A stretch of DNA of 8,257 nt from an uncultured Prevotella sp. (lineage in GTDB: Bacteria; Bacteroidota; Bacteroidia; Bacteroidales; Bacteroidaceae): contig OMVH01000084.1 of the NCBI GenBank assembly GCA_900314365.1, positions 1 to 8,257 on the forward strand. Reading direction: 5' to 3'. A model generated the notes under the pieces. That model did not search any database. It saw only the letters and a program-made list of their open reading frames with translations, and was not told where the DNA came from. Positions 1 through 6,501 of the stretch are shown in pieces (position 1 is the stretch's first letter; every line of letters begins with the position of its first letter). The translations under genes were made by a program, and so were the position numbers.

Positions 1-83
1 AGGTTGTTTCTTGGTACGACAATGAGAACTCTTACACTTCTCAGATGGTTCGCACCATCAAGTACTTCGCTGAGCTGAAGTAA
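1..83 (+). CDS. gap: Glyceraldehyde-3-phosphate dehydrogenase, C-terminal fragment (5' end outside the window)
   Basis: Only the last 26 codons are present; the reading frame starts at base 3 and ends with TAA at 81-83. The peptide includes SWYDNENSYTSQM, which matches the conserved C-terminal signature of GAPDH (SWYDNE followed by an aromatic residue and a helix), and ends in KYFAELK. GAPDH interconverts glyceraldehyde-3-phosphate and 1,3-bisphosphoglycerate in glycolysis and gluconeogenesis in the cytoplasm. The gene is followed 30 bases later by a strong terminator, so it is probably transcribed separately from miaA. The identification rests on a short but very characteristic tail. Nothing can be said about the catalytic domain or whether other gap paralogues exist. 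Confidence 0.85.
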   Translation, partial: VVSWYDNENSYTSQMVRTIKYFAELK

Positions 84-113
84 TACCGGCTGAAAAGTTA
101 GTTATATTTTATA

Positions 114-147
114 GGGGCCGTGCGATTCATTACCGCACGGCCCTTTT
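114..147 (+). terminator. Intrinsic terminator of the gap gene
   Basis: A perfect 10-bp stem (GGGCCGTGCG at 115-124 with CGCACGGCCC at 134-143) encloses a 9-base loop and is followed by TTTT at 144-147. The G114 and A113 flanks can extend the stem into the T-run. It lies 30 bases past the gap stop codon and is oriented to end that transcript. Confidence 0.87.
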
Positions 148-269
148 AAGTTTGAATGAGGGAGAATCTGGCGGAGAGCTTGCTGATGAAGGCTTTCGCT
201 CCAGAAAGAATGATTAACATCCGCAAACAGTAAACCTACACTGCAATCTGCTTTGCTTGTCAAGAGTGA

Positions 270-285
270 GTTGATTGAAATCAAC
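270..285. promoter_or_regulatory. Perfect dyad upstream of the miaA promoter
   Basis: GTTGATT (270-276) and AATCAAC (279-285) form a perfect 7+7 inverted repeat with a 2-base spacer. It ends 18 bases before the putative -33 element of miaA. The spacing and symmetry are compatible with a protein-binding site, and the loop is too small for a stable RNA hairpin of full length. No regulator is identified, and chance occurrence in AT-rich DNA is possible. Confidence 0.3.
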
Positions 286-303
286 TATTTAACACGTTTT
301 TAT

Positions 304-334
304 TTTGCTATCTCCCTTTTTTCTCTTATCTTTG
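304..334 (+). promoter_or_regulatory. Bacteroidetes-type promoter of miaA
   Basis: TTTG at 304-307 is separated by exactly 19 bases from TATCTTTG at 327-334. This is a full match to the Bacteroidetes -33/-7 pattern TTTG-N19-TAnnTTTG. The -7 box ends 6 bases before the miaA ATG at 341, which places the expected transcription start at about 338-341. The transcript would be leaderless or nearly so. Confidence 0.6.
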
Positions 335-340
335 CGACAA

Positions 341-1315
341 ATGAGCAAGTCACGACAGTTAATAACGATTCTTGGGCCTACAGCTTGCGGCAAGACTGCC
401 GTTGCAACGCAACTGGCCTGTCAGCTCGGCGGAGAAATTATTTCTGCCGACAGCCGACAAGTGTACAGGCACATGGATATAGGAACAGGAAAGGATCTTG
501 ACGACTATGTGGTCAATGGCATTCAAATTCCCTACCATCTTATAGACATTTGTGAGCCTGGCACAAAGTACAATCTCTTCCAGTATCAAACCGATTTCCT
601 GAAAGCCTACAACGACATTACCAAACGCGGGCGGCAGCCAATCCTCTGCGGCGGCAGCGGCCTCTACATCGAGAGTGTCATCAGAGGTTACCAGCTATCA
701 CCTGTGCCCCAGAGTCAGGAAATACGCGACAGTCTGAAGGATAAGCCGTTGGCCGAGTTGGCTGAGATCTTAGAGACGCTCAAGAGGCAGACGGGGTCGA
801 ACATGCACAACACTACTGACATTGACACTCCACAGCGGGCCATCCGGGCCATCGAGATTGAACTCTACAATCAGAATCATCCTACCGAAAGGCGTACTAT
901 GCCCGACATACCCTCCGTTCTCATAGGATTGTATATCGGCCGGGACGAACGCCGCAGGAACATTTCGGCACGTCTCTGCCGTCGGCTCGACAACGGCATG
1001 ATTGACGAAGTGAAAGGACTCATTGACAGCGGAGTAAAACCCGAAGACCTTATTTATTATGGGTTGGAATACAAGTATGTCACCGAATATGTAATCGGAA
1101 GAATAAGCTTCCAGGAAATGTTCGACCAACTACAGATAGCCATTCATCAGTTCGCCAAACGGCAGATGACATGGTTCCGAGGTATGGAGCGGCGTGGTTG
1201 CGAGATTCATTGGATTGACACCTCACTGCCCATGCAGACAAAGGTGGACATGATTATCAATCTTGCAAGAAAAGCTAACAGGAAAACAAGCGAAATCAAT
1301 CATGGCAGTGAATGA
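341..1315 (+). CDS. miaA: tRNA dimethylallyltransferase (MiaA)
   Basis: MiaA transfers a dimethylallyl group from DMAPP to N6 of A37 in tRNAs that read U-starting codons, the first step of ms2i6A formation, in the cytoplasm. The 324-residue protein has the P-loop GPTACGKT (12-19), the family motif DSRQVY (37-42), MDIGTGK (45-51), PYHLID (64-69), GGSGLY (104-109; many MiaA proteins have GGTxLY) and the C-terminal FAKRQMTWFRG (271-281). Length is normal for the family. ATG 341 is preferred over an upstream in-frame TTG at 305: it puts the P-loop about 12 residues from the N-terminus as usual, and the TTG lies between or inside the promoter elements. No Shine-Dalgarno is visible. The 3' end overlaps the lipid-kinase-like gene by 14 bases, so the two are probably co-transcribed. 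Bacteroides species can carry two miaA paralogues; I cannot say which this is. Confidence 0.95.
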   Translation: MSKSRQLITILGPTACGKTAVATQLACQLGGEIISADSRQVYRHMDIGTGKDLDDYVVNGIQIPYHLIDICEPGTKYNLFQYQTDFLKAYNDITKRGRQPILCGGSGLYIESVIRGYQLSPVPQSQEIRDSLKDKPLAELAEILETLKRQTGSNMHNTTDIDTPQRAIRAIEIELYNQNHPTERRTMPDIPSVLIGLYIGRDERRRNISARLCRRLDNGMIDEVKGLIDSGVKPEDLIYYGLEYKYVTEYVIGRISFQEMFDQLQIAIHQFAKRQMTWFRGMERRGCEIHWIDTSLPMQTKVDMIINLARKANRKTSEINHGSE

Positions 1316-2237
1316 ATTCAAATGGGGCATTGTCTACTGTCCCAACCGCAGTTCCTTCTTTCCCAACAGAACATGGGAGAAGGTGGAGCGTAGCCTCAAG
1401 GCCAACAACATAGACTACGACTTTGTGCAGAGCGAGAGAAAAGGCAGCGTGACGCGGCTTGTAAAGATGTTCATCAATAATGGCTATCGCACCATCATCA
1501 TCGTGGGTGGCGACTCGGCACTCAACGACGCTGCCAACGCATTCATGCAGGTGGACGCAAAAGTGAGGGACCGTATTGCTCTCGGTACCATACCCAATGG
1601 CACGATGAACGACTTCGCAACATACTGGGAATTCAGGGAAGACGAAATCAACCGTACTGTAAGATGGCTCAAACGTAGGCGCATACGCAAAATCGACCTT
1701 GGATACATACGCTACCATAATGCCGAGGGCGAACGTTGCCGGCGCTACTTCCTCAACTGCATTAACATTGGGCTGGTAGCATCCATCACACATATAAGGC
1801 GGAGCACTCACCATCTCTTTGGCTCCCGCGCACTGTCGTTCTTCTCCTCATTCATTCTCATGGCTTTTCAACGTTTGGAGTACAAGATGGATTTGAAGAT
1901 AAACACCGATGAGATTAGGCGTAAGGTGATGACGGTATGCATTGGAAACTGCCGGGGCTATGGGCAGACTCCTAACGCTGTGCCTTACAATGGCCTGCTC
2001 GATGTATCCATTGTTTGTCATGCCAAGACCATGCAGTTCCTCAACGGTTTCTACCTGTTTATAAAAGGCAAGATACTTAACCACCGCAGCGTACTGCCCT
2101 ATCGCACCCGTCAGGTGAAAGTGGTCAGCTCTGGACATGCGCCCGTCTCAATCGACGGTCGGCTCATGAAGTCGCCTGTTGGTAACTTCACAGTCGGGGT
2201 TGAACAGGAAGTACTTAACTTTCTGATACCCGCATAA
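1302..2237 (+). CDS. YegS/diacylglycerol-kinase-family protein with altered active-site motifs
   Basis: This 311-residue protein has the two-lobed architecture of the DAGK catalytic (YegS/DgkB/BmrU) family, whose members phosphorylate lipid hydroxyls such as diacylglycerol with ATP at the inner membrane face. Visible landmarks are IIIVGGDSALNDA (66-77; the usual motif is GGDGTxNE), LGTIPNGTMNDFA (94-106; usually PxGTxNDFA), PYNGLLDVSIV (228-238) and PVSIDGRLM (281-289; usually DGE). The final residues VLNFLIPA match the usual C-terminal strand. ATG 1302 is chosen because the upstream in-frame TTG (1263) lies deep in miaA and adds a non-conserved, Lys-rich stretch. The 14-base overlap suggests translational coupling to miaA. 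The nucleotide-binding Asp71 and the Asp at 234 remain, but the Gly and Thr of GGDGT are Ser72 and Ala73, and the Glu of DGE is Arg287. The fold assignment is secure; activity and substrate are open. Confidence 0.85.
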   Translation: MAVNEFKWGIVYCPNRSSFFPNRTWEKVERSLKANNIDYDFVQSERKGSVTRLVKMFINNGYRTIIIVGGDSALNDAANAFMQVDAKVRDRIALGTIPNGTMNDFATYWEFREDEINRTVRWLKRRRIRKIDLGYIRYHNAEGERCRRYFLNCINIGLVASITHIRRSTHHLFGSRALSFFSSFILMAFQRLEYKMDLKINTDEIRRKVMTVCIGNCRGYGQTPNAVPYNGLLDVSIVCHAKTMQFLNGFYLFIKGKILNHRSVLPYRTRQVKVVSSGHAPVSIDGRLMKSPVGNFTVGVEQEVLNFLIPA

Positions 2238-2254
2238 AAAACAAGGTGAGAGTC

Positions 2255-2980
2255 TTAGCCTAATCGTGAAATTTCGCGAAGTTCGTCTTCACGTACTATT
2301 TTGATACGCTTCCCTTCGGTTTCTACAAGTCCGTCTTCCGCAAAACTGGAAAGGGTGCGTATGGCATTGCTTGTGGTCATGTTGGAAAGACTGGCCAGGT
2401 CTTCCCTACTCAGGTAGACGTTAAGATAGTGTGTGCTGGCCTCCTCGCCATAGCACTCCTTCAACGCTATCAGCGCCTCGGCCAAACGGCCCCGCACGTG
2501 CTTATGGGTCAGAGAGATGGTGCGTTGTTCAGCCTGCCCCAATAAACTTGAGAAGAGTTTCAGAAAATATTTGCCCACACTGCGGCAGGTCAGCGACATG
2601 GAAAGCATGATGTTTTTGGGGAATACTGCCAGCACAGCAGATTCAAGAGCTATGGCGGAGGTGGTGTAGCATTCGTCAGCGAAAACTGCCCTTATACCGA
2701 CGAACTCGCCCGGACCGATGATTCTTAGTATGTTGTTACGCCCATCAGAGCCTTCCATGCAGACTTTCAATTTTCCGCTAAGAAGAAAATAACAGTAGCC
2801 GGAAATTTCACCCGCTTGATAGACATACTCATTACGGCTTAGGGACTTTGTTGTGACATTCCGCGCAAGCAGGTCTTTCTCATGTTGGTCAAGAGGCGCC
2901 CATACCTGGGCTACCCGTCTGATAATCTCTTCTTTGGTAAATGTCACCTTCCCCATATTTGTAAGGATTTCCTCATCCAT
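2255..2980 (-). CDS. Crp/Fnr-family transcription regulator
   Basis: The 241-residue product has an N-terminal cyclic-nucleotide-binding-type beta-roll (about 45-125, including YQAGE, FLLSGKLKV and GPGEFVG), a long dimerisation helix (about 130-165) and a C-terminal winged HTH (about 187-225, LSREDLASLSNMTTSNAIR). It has no N-terminal Cys cluster like FNR. Aligned with E. coli CRP, the cAMP-contact Glu72, Arg82 and Ser83 fall on Ile96, Thr106 and Thr107, so cAMP sensing is unlikely. In the recognition helix, CRP Arg180 and Glu181 correspond to Thr203 and Ser204, while Arg185 is kept (Arg208). The start is uncertain: ATG at 2980 gives the family length and sits 8 bases past a TAnnTTTG box, but in-frame ATGs at 3013 (252 residues) and 2956 (233 residues) are also possible. 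The gene converges on the lipid-kinase-like gene and diverges from the glycogen operon, which suggests regulation of the latter and itself. Confidence 0.87.
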   Translation of the reverse strand: MDEEILTNMGKVTFTKEEIIRRVAQVWAPLDQHEKDLLARNVTTKSLSRNEYVYQAGEISGYCYFLLSGKLKVCMEGSDGRNNILRIIGPGEFVGIRAVFADECYTTSAIALESAVLAVFPKNIMLSMSLTCRSVGKYFLKLFSSLLGQAEQRTISLTHKHVRGRLAEALIALKECYGEEASTHYLNVYLSREDLASLSNMTTSNAIRTLSSFAEDGLVETEGKRIKIVREDELREISRLG

Positions 2981-2988
2981 TGCATGTG

Positions 2989-2996
2989 CAAAATTA
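2989..2996 (-). promoter_or_regulatory. -7 box just upstream of the Crp/Fnr gene
   Basis: On the minus strand the bases read TAATTTTG, a full match to TAnnTTTG. The box ends 8 bases before the ATG at 2980, so a transcript would have a leader of only a few bases. No TTTG is found at the proper -33 distance, so this box is less convincing than the upstream promoter at 3032-3061. Confidence 0.33.
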
Positions 2997-3031
2997 CGAA
3001 TTAATGTGGACATAGCATTAATCAGAGCCTT

Positions 3032-3061
3032 AAAATATATCGTAAAACATAAATAAGACAA
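3032..3061 (-). promoter_or_regulatory. Candidate promoter of the Crp/Fnr gene
   Basis: On the minus strand TTG (3061-3059) is followed after 19 bases by TATATTTT (3039-3032), which differs from TAnnTTTG only in the last base. The expected start near 3026 would give a leader of about 12 bases to ATG 3013 or 45 bases to ATG 2980. Its -33 end lies about 27 bases from the -33 element of the divergent glycogen operon promoter. Confidence 0.38.
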
Positions 3062-3087
3062 GTTTTTCGAAATTTTGTTGTACTATA

Positions 3088-3119
3088 TTTGTTCGGTTGG
3101 AAAATAATTGCTATTTTTG
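3088..3119 (+). promoter_or_regulatory. Bacteroidetes-type promoter of the glycogen operon
   Basis: TTTG at 3088-3091 and TATTTTTG at 3112-3119 are 20 bases apart, matching TTTG-N19/20-TAnnTTTG. The predicted start is about 3123-3126, giving a leader of roughly 30 bases to ATG 3154 or roughly 77 bases to ATG 3202. A second TAnnTTTG match (TATATTTG, 3084-3091) overlaps the -33 element but has no partner at the right distance. Confidence 0.52.
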
Positions 3120-3135
3120 AACAACAAACCAGGGC

Positions 3136-3151
3136 TGTGCTTGTATACACA
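3136..3151. promoter_or_regulatory. CRP-like dyad in the leader of the glycogen operon
   Basis: The bases read TGTGC, six bases, then ACACA. This has the geometry of the E. coli CRP site TGTGA-N6-TCACA and matches 8 of its 10 arm positions. It contains the 8-bp palindrome TGTATACA (3142-3149). The site lies 17 bases downstream of the -7 box and just before ATG 3154, a position from which a bound protein would be expected to repress. The divergent Crp/Fnr protein is the obvious candidate, but its recognition helix differs from CRP at two base-contacting positions, so this is speculative. Confidence 0.3.
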
Positions 3152-3201
3152 TTATGAGTCGGCCCCTTTTGACAAAAAACTTAACCCTATCAGACCATAT
3201 T

Positions 3202-5145
3202 ATGAGCTATCTAAGATTTGAAAAGTCGACAATGACGAACTTGGAAGAGTCTCTGCCGCGTGAGTTGCTCCGTACCAACAGGTCAGGAGCCTACTCATGC
3301 TCAACCATCGTCGACTGCAATACTCGGAAGTATCATGGACTGCTTGTGGTGCCTGTGCCGGAACTGGACGATGAGAATCATGTGCTTCTCTCTTCGCTCG
3401 ACCCAACGGTTATCCAGCACGGAGCCGCATTCAACCTTGGGTTGCACAAGTACCAAGGAAACAATTACAGCCCCATGGGACACAAGTACATCCGTGAATT
3501 CGACTGTGACAAAGTACCCACTACGACCTATCGGGTGGGTGGAGTCATCCTCAGGAAAGAGGTGGTGTTCCAACACTATGAGGACAGAATTCTTATTCGC
3601 TACACGCTCGTCGAAGCTCACTCGGCTACGAAGCTGCAGTTCAGGCCTTTCCTCGCCTTCCGCAGTGTCCGACAGTTCACCCACGAAAATTCTACAGCCA
3701 GTCGCGATTACTCCCTAGTTGAGAATGGTATTCGCACATGCATGTATGCCGGCTATCCGGATCTTTACATGCAGTTCTCAAAGGAAAACAAGTTCGTGTT
3801 CCAACCCGACTGGTATCGCAATATTGAATATCCCAAGGAGCAGGAACGAGGATATGCTTCAAACGAAGACCTCTACGTGCCCGGATATTTTGAGATGGAC
3901 ATAAAGAAAGGCGAAAGCATCGTCTTTGCCGCCTCTACTTCGGAGAGCAACACCAACGGCTTGAAACGACTTTTTACCAAGGAAGTGGATGAACGCAGCC
4001 CACGCGACAACTTCTTTCATTGTCTTGTCAACGCCGCTCACCAGTTCCACCTTCGCACGAAAAACGACGAGCGCTACATCCTCGCCGGTTACCCCTGGTT
4101 CAAGTGCCGTGCGCGCGACACGTTCATCGCCCTGCCTGGACTGACTCTCTCTATTGAGGAGGTCGACTATTTTGAATTGGTCATGAGGACCATGGGGCGA
4201 GGTATGCGTGAGTTCATGGAAGGTAAACCGCTGTCGGTGAAAGTCTACGAGATGGACCAGCCCGATGTTCCTCTGTGGTGTATTTGGGCCATCCAGCAGT
4301 ATGCAAAAGAGTGTGGGACGGACAAATGTTTGAAACTCTATGGCAAGTTTGTGGCTGATATAATAAGGTTTATAATTGATGGCAGGCATCCCAATCTGCA
4401 GCTTGACGACAATGGACTACTGAGAACAGACGGTCGCGATAAGGCAGTGACGTGGATGAACTCCACGGCCAATGGAAGGCCGGTAGTGCCTCGCACAGGT
4501 TATATCGTAGAATTCAACTCTTTATGGTACAATGCCTTGAAGTTTGCCGCTACGCTGGCTCTTGCTAAAGATGACCAGGAGTCGGCCAACGAGCTTGAAG
4601 CTCTCGCCACTAAGTGCGGAGAAAGTTTCCTTTCCACCTTCCTTAACAGATATGGCTATCTTTATGACTATGTCGACGGTGACAAGGTCGACTGGAGCGT
4701 CAGACCGAATATGGTGTTCGCTGTGGCCCTCGACTACTCACCGCTCAGCCCTCAGCAGAAGAAGAGCGTGCTCGACATTTGCACACGCGAACTCCTCACT
4801 CCCAAGGGCTTGAGGTCGTTATCTCCGAAGAGCAGTGGTTACAATCCCATGTATGTCGGACCTCAGACACAGCGTGACTATGCTTATCACGAAGGGACGG
4901 CTTGGCCCTGGTTAGGAGGTTTTTACATGGAAGCCTGCCTGCGACTCTACAAACGTACGCGACTGAGCTTTATCGAGAGACAGATGGTGGGATATGAGGA
5001 TGAGATGCAGCAGCACTGCCTCGGAACCATACCGGAACTCTTCGACGGCAACCCGCCCTTCCAAGGACGAGGCGCCATCTCGTTCGCAATGAACGTGGGA
5101 GAAATCCTACGCACCCTTGAACTCCTTGAGAAATATAAATATTGA
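3202..5145 (+). CDS. Glycogen debranching enzyme (amylo-alpha-1,6-glucosidase type, GDE_N plus GDE_C)
   Basis: This 647-residue cytoplasmic protein is expected to hydrolyse alpha-1,6 branch residues of glycogen or related glucans. Residues about 10-260 form the bacterial/archaeal GDE N-terminal domain: RTNRSGAYSCSTIVDCNTRKYHGLLV, written in two parts as RTNRSGAYSCS (24-34) and NTRKYHGLLV (40-49), followed by a beta-rich part with REVFRPFLAFRS-like segments near 145-157. Residues about 275-640 form an (alpha/alpha)6-barrel GDE_C domain with AGYPWFKCRARDTFIALPG (295-313) and YHEGTAWPWLGGFY (562-575). There is no signal peptide. ATG 3202 (MSYLRF) is preferred because, as I recall, homologues begin there and conservation starts at once. 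ATG 3154 would add 16 residues and sits closer to the predicted start of transcription, so it remains possible. It is the first gene of an operon with the GT4 gene, whose start is 19 bases after this stop. Confidence 0.93.
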   Translation: MSYLRFEKSTMTNLEESLPRELLRTNRSGAYSCSTIVDCNTRKYHGLLVVPVPELDDENHVLLSSLDPTVIQHGAAFNLGLHKYQGNNYSPMGHKYIREFDCDKVPTTTYRVGGVILRKEVVFQHYEDRILIRYTLVEAHSATKLQFRPFLAFRSVRQFTHENSTASRDYSLVENGIRTCMYAGYPDLYMQFSKENKFVFQPDWYRNIEYPKEQERGYASNEDLYVPGYFEMDIKKGESIVFAASTSESNTNGLKRLFTKEVDERSPRDNFFHCLVNAAHQFHLRTKNDERYILAGYPWFKCRARDTFIALPGLTLSIEEVDYFELVMRTMGRGMREFMEGKPLSVKVYEMDQPDVPLWCIWAIQQYAKECGTDKCLKLYGKFVADIIRFIIDGRHPNLQLDDNGLLRTDGRDKAVTWMNSTANGRPVVPRTGYIVEFNSLWYNALKFAATLALAKDDQESANELEALATKCGESFLSTFLNRYGYLYDYVDGDKVDWSVRPNMVFAVALDYSPLSPQQKKSVLDICTRELLTPKGLRSLSPKSSGYNPMYVGPQTQRDYAYHEGTAWPWLGGFYMEACLRLYKRTRLSFIERQMVGYEDEMQQHCLGTIPELFDGNPPFQGRGAISFAMNVGEILRTLELLEKYKY

Positions 5146-5164
5146 ACCGCAAAGCTAAAGACCT

Positions 5165-6433
5165 ATGAAAGTTCTAATGTTTGGGTGGGAATACCCCCCT
5201 CATGTCTACGGAGGACTCGCAACAGCCAATTTCGGCATCGCGGAGGGCTTGCATGCCCAGGGCGACGTTGACATCACGCTCTGCCTTCCGAAACCCTGGG
5301 GCGACGAAGACCACACCTGCGCCAACATATTAGCCATGAACTGTGTGCCCATAGTGTGGCGCGATGTGAACTATGATTATGTGAAGGGACGGATAGGAAA
5401 CCTCATGGACCCTGACCTTTACTACAAATTGCGAGACCATATCTATGCTGACTTCAGCTACATGAATGTCAACGACCTCGGTGCTATGGAGTTCGCCGGC
5501 GGCTATCCCGGCAATCTCCATGAGGAAATAAACAACTATTCCGTTATAGCCGGTGTAGTGGCACGAACGCTCGACTTCGATATCATTCATGCCCATGACT
5601 GGCTTACTTTCCCTGCCGGTATTCATGCCAAGGAAGTAAGTGGAAAACCACTGTGCATCCATGTGCATGCCACCGACTTCGACCGGAGCCGCGGCCACGT
5701 CAACCCTACTGTCTTCTCCATCGAAAAGGATGGAATGGACCATGCCGACTGCATCATGTGTGTCTCCGACCTCACACGTCGCACTGTCATCAACGAGTAT
5801 CACCAGGACCCTCGCAAGGTGTTCACTGTTCATAATGCCGTGTATCCGCTCAGAAAGGAACTGCAGGACATTCCACGTCCTGACCATACCGGAAAGGAGA
5901 AAATAGTAACCTTCCTCGGGCGCATCACCATGCAGAAAGGTCCTGAATACTTTGTAGAGGCAGCCAATATGGTGCTCCATCGCACACGCAACATCCGGTT
6001 CTGTATGGCCGGTTCGGGCGATATGATGAATCAGATGATCTATCTTGCTGCTGAAAGAGGCATTGCCGACCGCTTCCACTTCCCGGGCTTCATGCGTGGC
6101 AAACAGGTCTACGAATGCCTGAAGGACTCTGATGTCTATGTCATGCCTTCTGTGAGTGAACCTTTTGGCATCTCGCCGCTCGAAGCCATGCAATGCGGTA
6201 CACCGACCATCATTTCCAAGCAGAGTGGTTGCGCTGAAATACTCTCCAACTGTATCAAGACAGACTATTGGGACATCCATGCTATGGCTGATGCCATCTA
6301 TTCTATCTGTCATAATGAGAGCCTCTTCAAGTACCTCCAAGAGGAGGGTATCAAAGAAGTTGCCCAGATTACATGGGAGAAAGTGGGCTTATGGATAAGA
6401 GAACTCTACGAGCGCACTCTCGGCTGGCGATAG
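5165..6433 (+). CDS. GT4-family glycosyltransferase, glycogen-synthase-like
   Basis: The 422-residue protein is a GT-B-fold retaining glycosyltransferase. The N-terminal lobe begins MKVLMFGWEYPP with the glycine pair GGLAT (17-20 region), followed by HAHDWLTFPAG (142-152) and HATDFDRSRG (168-177). The C-terminal lobe has TFLGRITMQKGPEYF (249-263), AGSGDM (282-287), and the nucleotide-sugar-binding EX7E motif EPFGISPLE (Glu332 and Glu340). All expected catalytic landmarks are present. No signal peptide or membrane segment is seen, so it should act in the cytoplasm. Family and context point to alpha-glucan synthesis from an activated glucose donor, but GT4 members use many donors and acceptors and the donor (ADP- or UDP-glucose) is not readable. 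It lies between the debranching enzyme (19 bases upstream) and the GH57-like gene (68 bases downstream) with no promoter or terminator seen in either gap. Confidence 0.92.
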   Translation: MKVLMFGWEYPPHVYGGLATANFGIAEGLHAQGDVDITLCLPKPWGDEDHTCANILAMNCVPIVWRDVNYDYVKGRIGNLMDPDLYYKLRDHIYADFSYMNVNDLGAMEFAGGYPGNLHEEINNYSVIAGVVARTLDFDIIHAHDWLTFPAGIHAKEVSGKPLCIHVHATDFDRSRGHVNPTVFSIEKDGMDHADCIMCVSDLTRRTVINEYHQDPRKVFTVHNAVYPLRKELQDIPRPDHTGKEKIVTFLGRITMQKGPEYFVEAANMVLHRTRNIRFCMAGSGDMMNQMIYLAAERGIADRFHFPGFMRGKQVYECLKDSDVYVMPSVSEPFGISPLEAMQCGTPTIISKQSGCAEILSNCIKTDYWDIHAMADAIYSICHNESLFKYLQEEGIKEVAQITWEKVGLWIRELYERTLGWR

Positions 6434-6501
6434 TGATGTCACCGCTACAGACAACAAAAAATATGACAAGTTAACAATCCTATCAATACAAGGTCAAGAT
6501 T

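Noticed and set aside
102..284. A 60-codon minus-strand frame between gap and miaA.
   Set aside because: It includes the gap terminator hairpin and has no promoter or motif, so it is better explained as a chance frame.
1296..1814. A 172-codon minus-strand frame inside the lipid-kinase-like gene.
   Set aside because: It is a shadow of a recognised gene, with no recognisable motif in its translation.
2264..2279. A near-perfect palindrome, TCGTGAAA followed by TTTCGCGA.
   Set aside because: It lies within codons at the end of the Crp/Fnr gene, has no loop and no T-run, and is short enough to be chance.
3065..3072. The palindrome TTTCGAAA between the divergent promoters.
   Set aside because: It is a short AT-rich palindrome with no second copy at a meaningful distance.
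3859..4389. A 176-codon minus-strand frame inside the debranching enzyme gene.
   Set aside because: It is antisense to a conserved catalytic region, and the translation resembles no family I know.
5330..6340. A 336-codon open frame on the minus strand, antisense to the GT4 gene.
   Set aside because: The plus strand carries an intact, clearly recognisable glycosyltransferase across the whole stretch. The antisense product has no recognisable domain and no promoter of its own.
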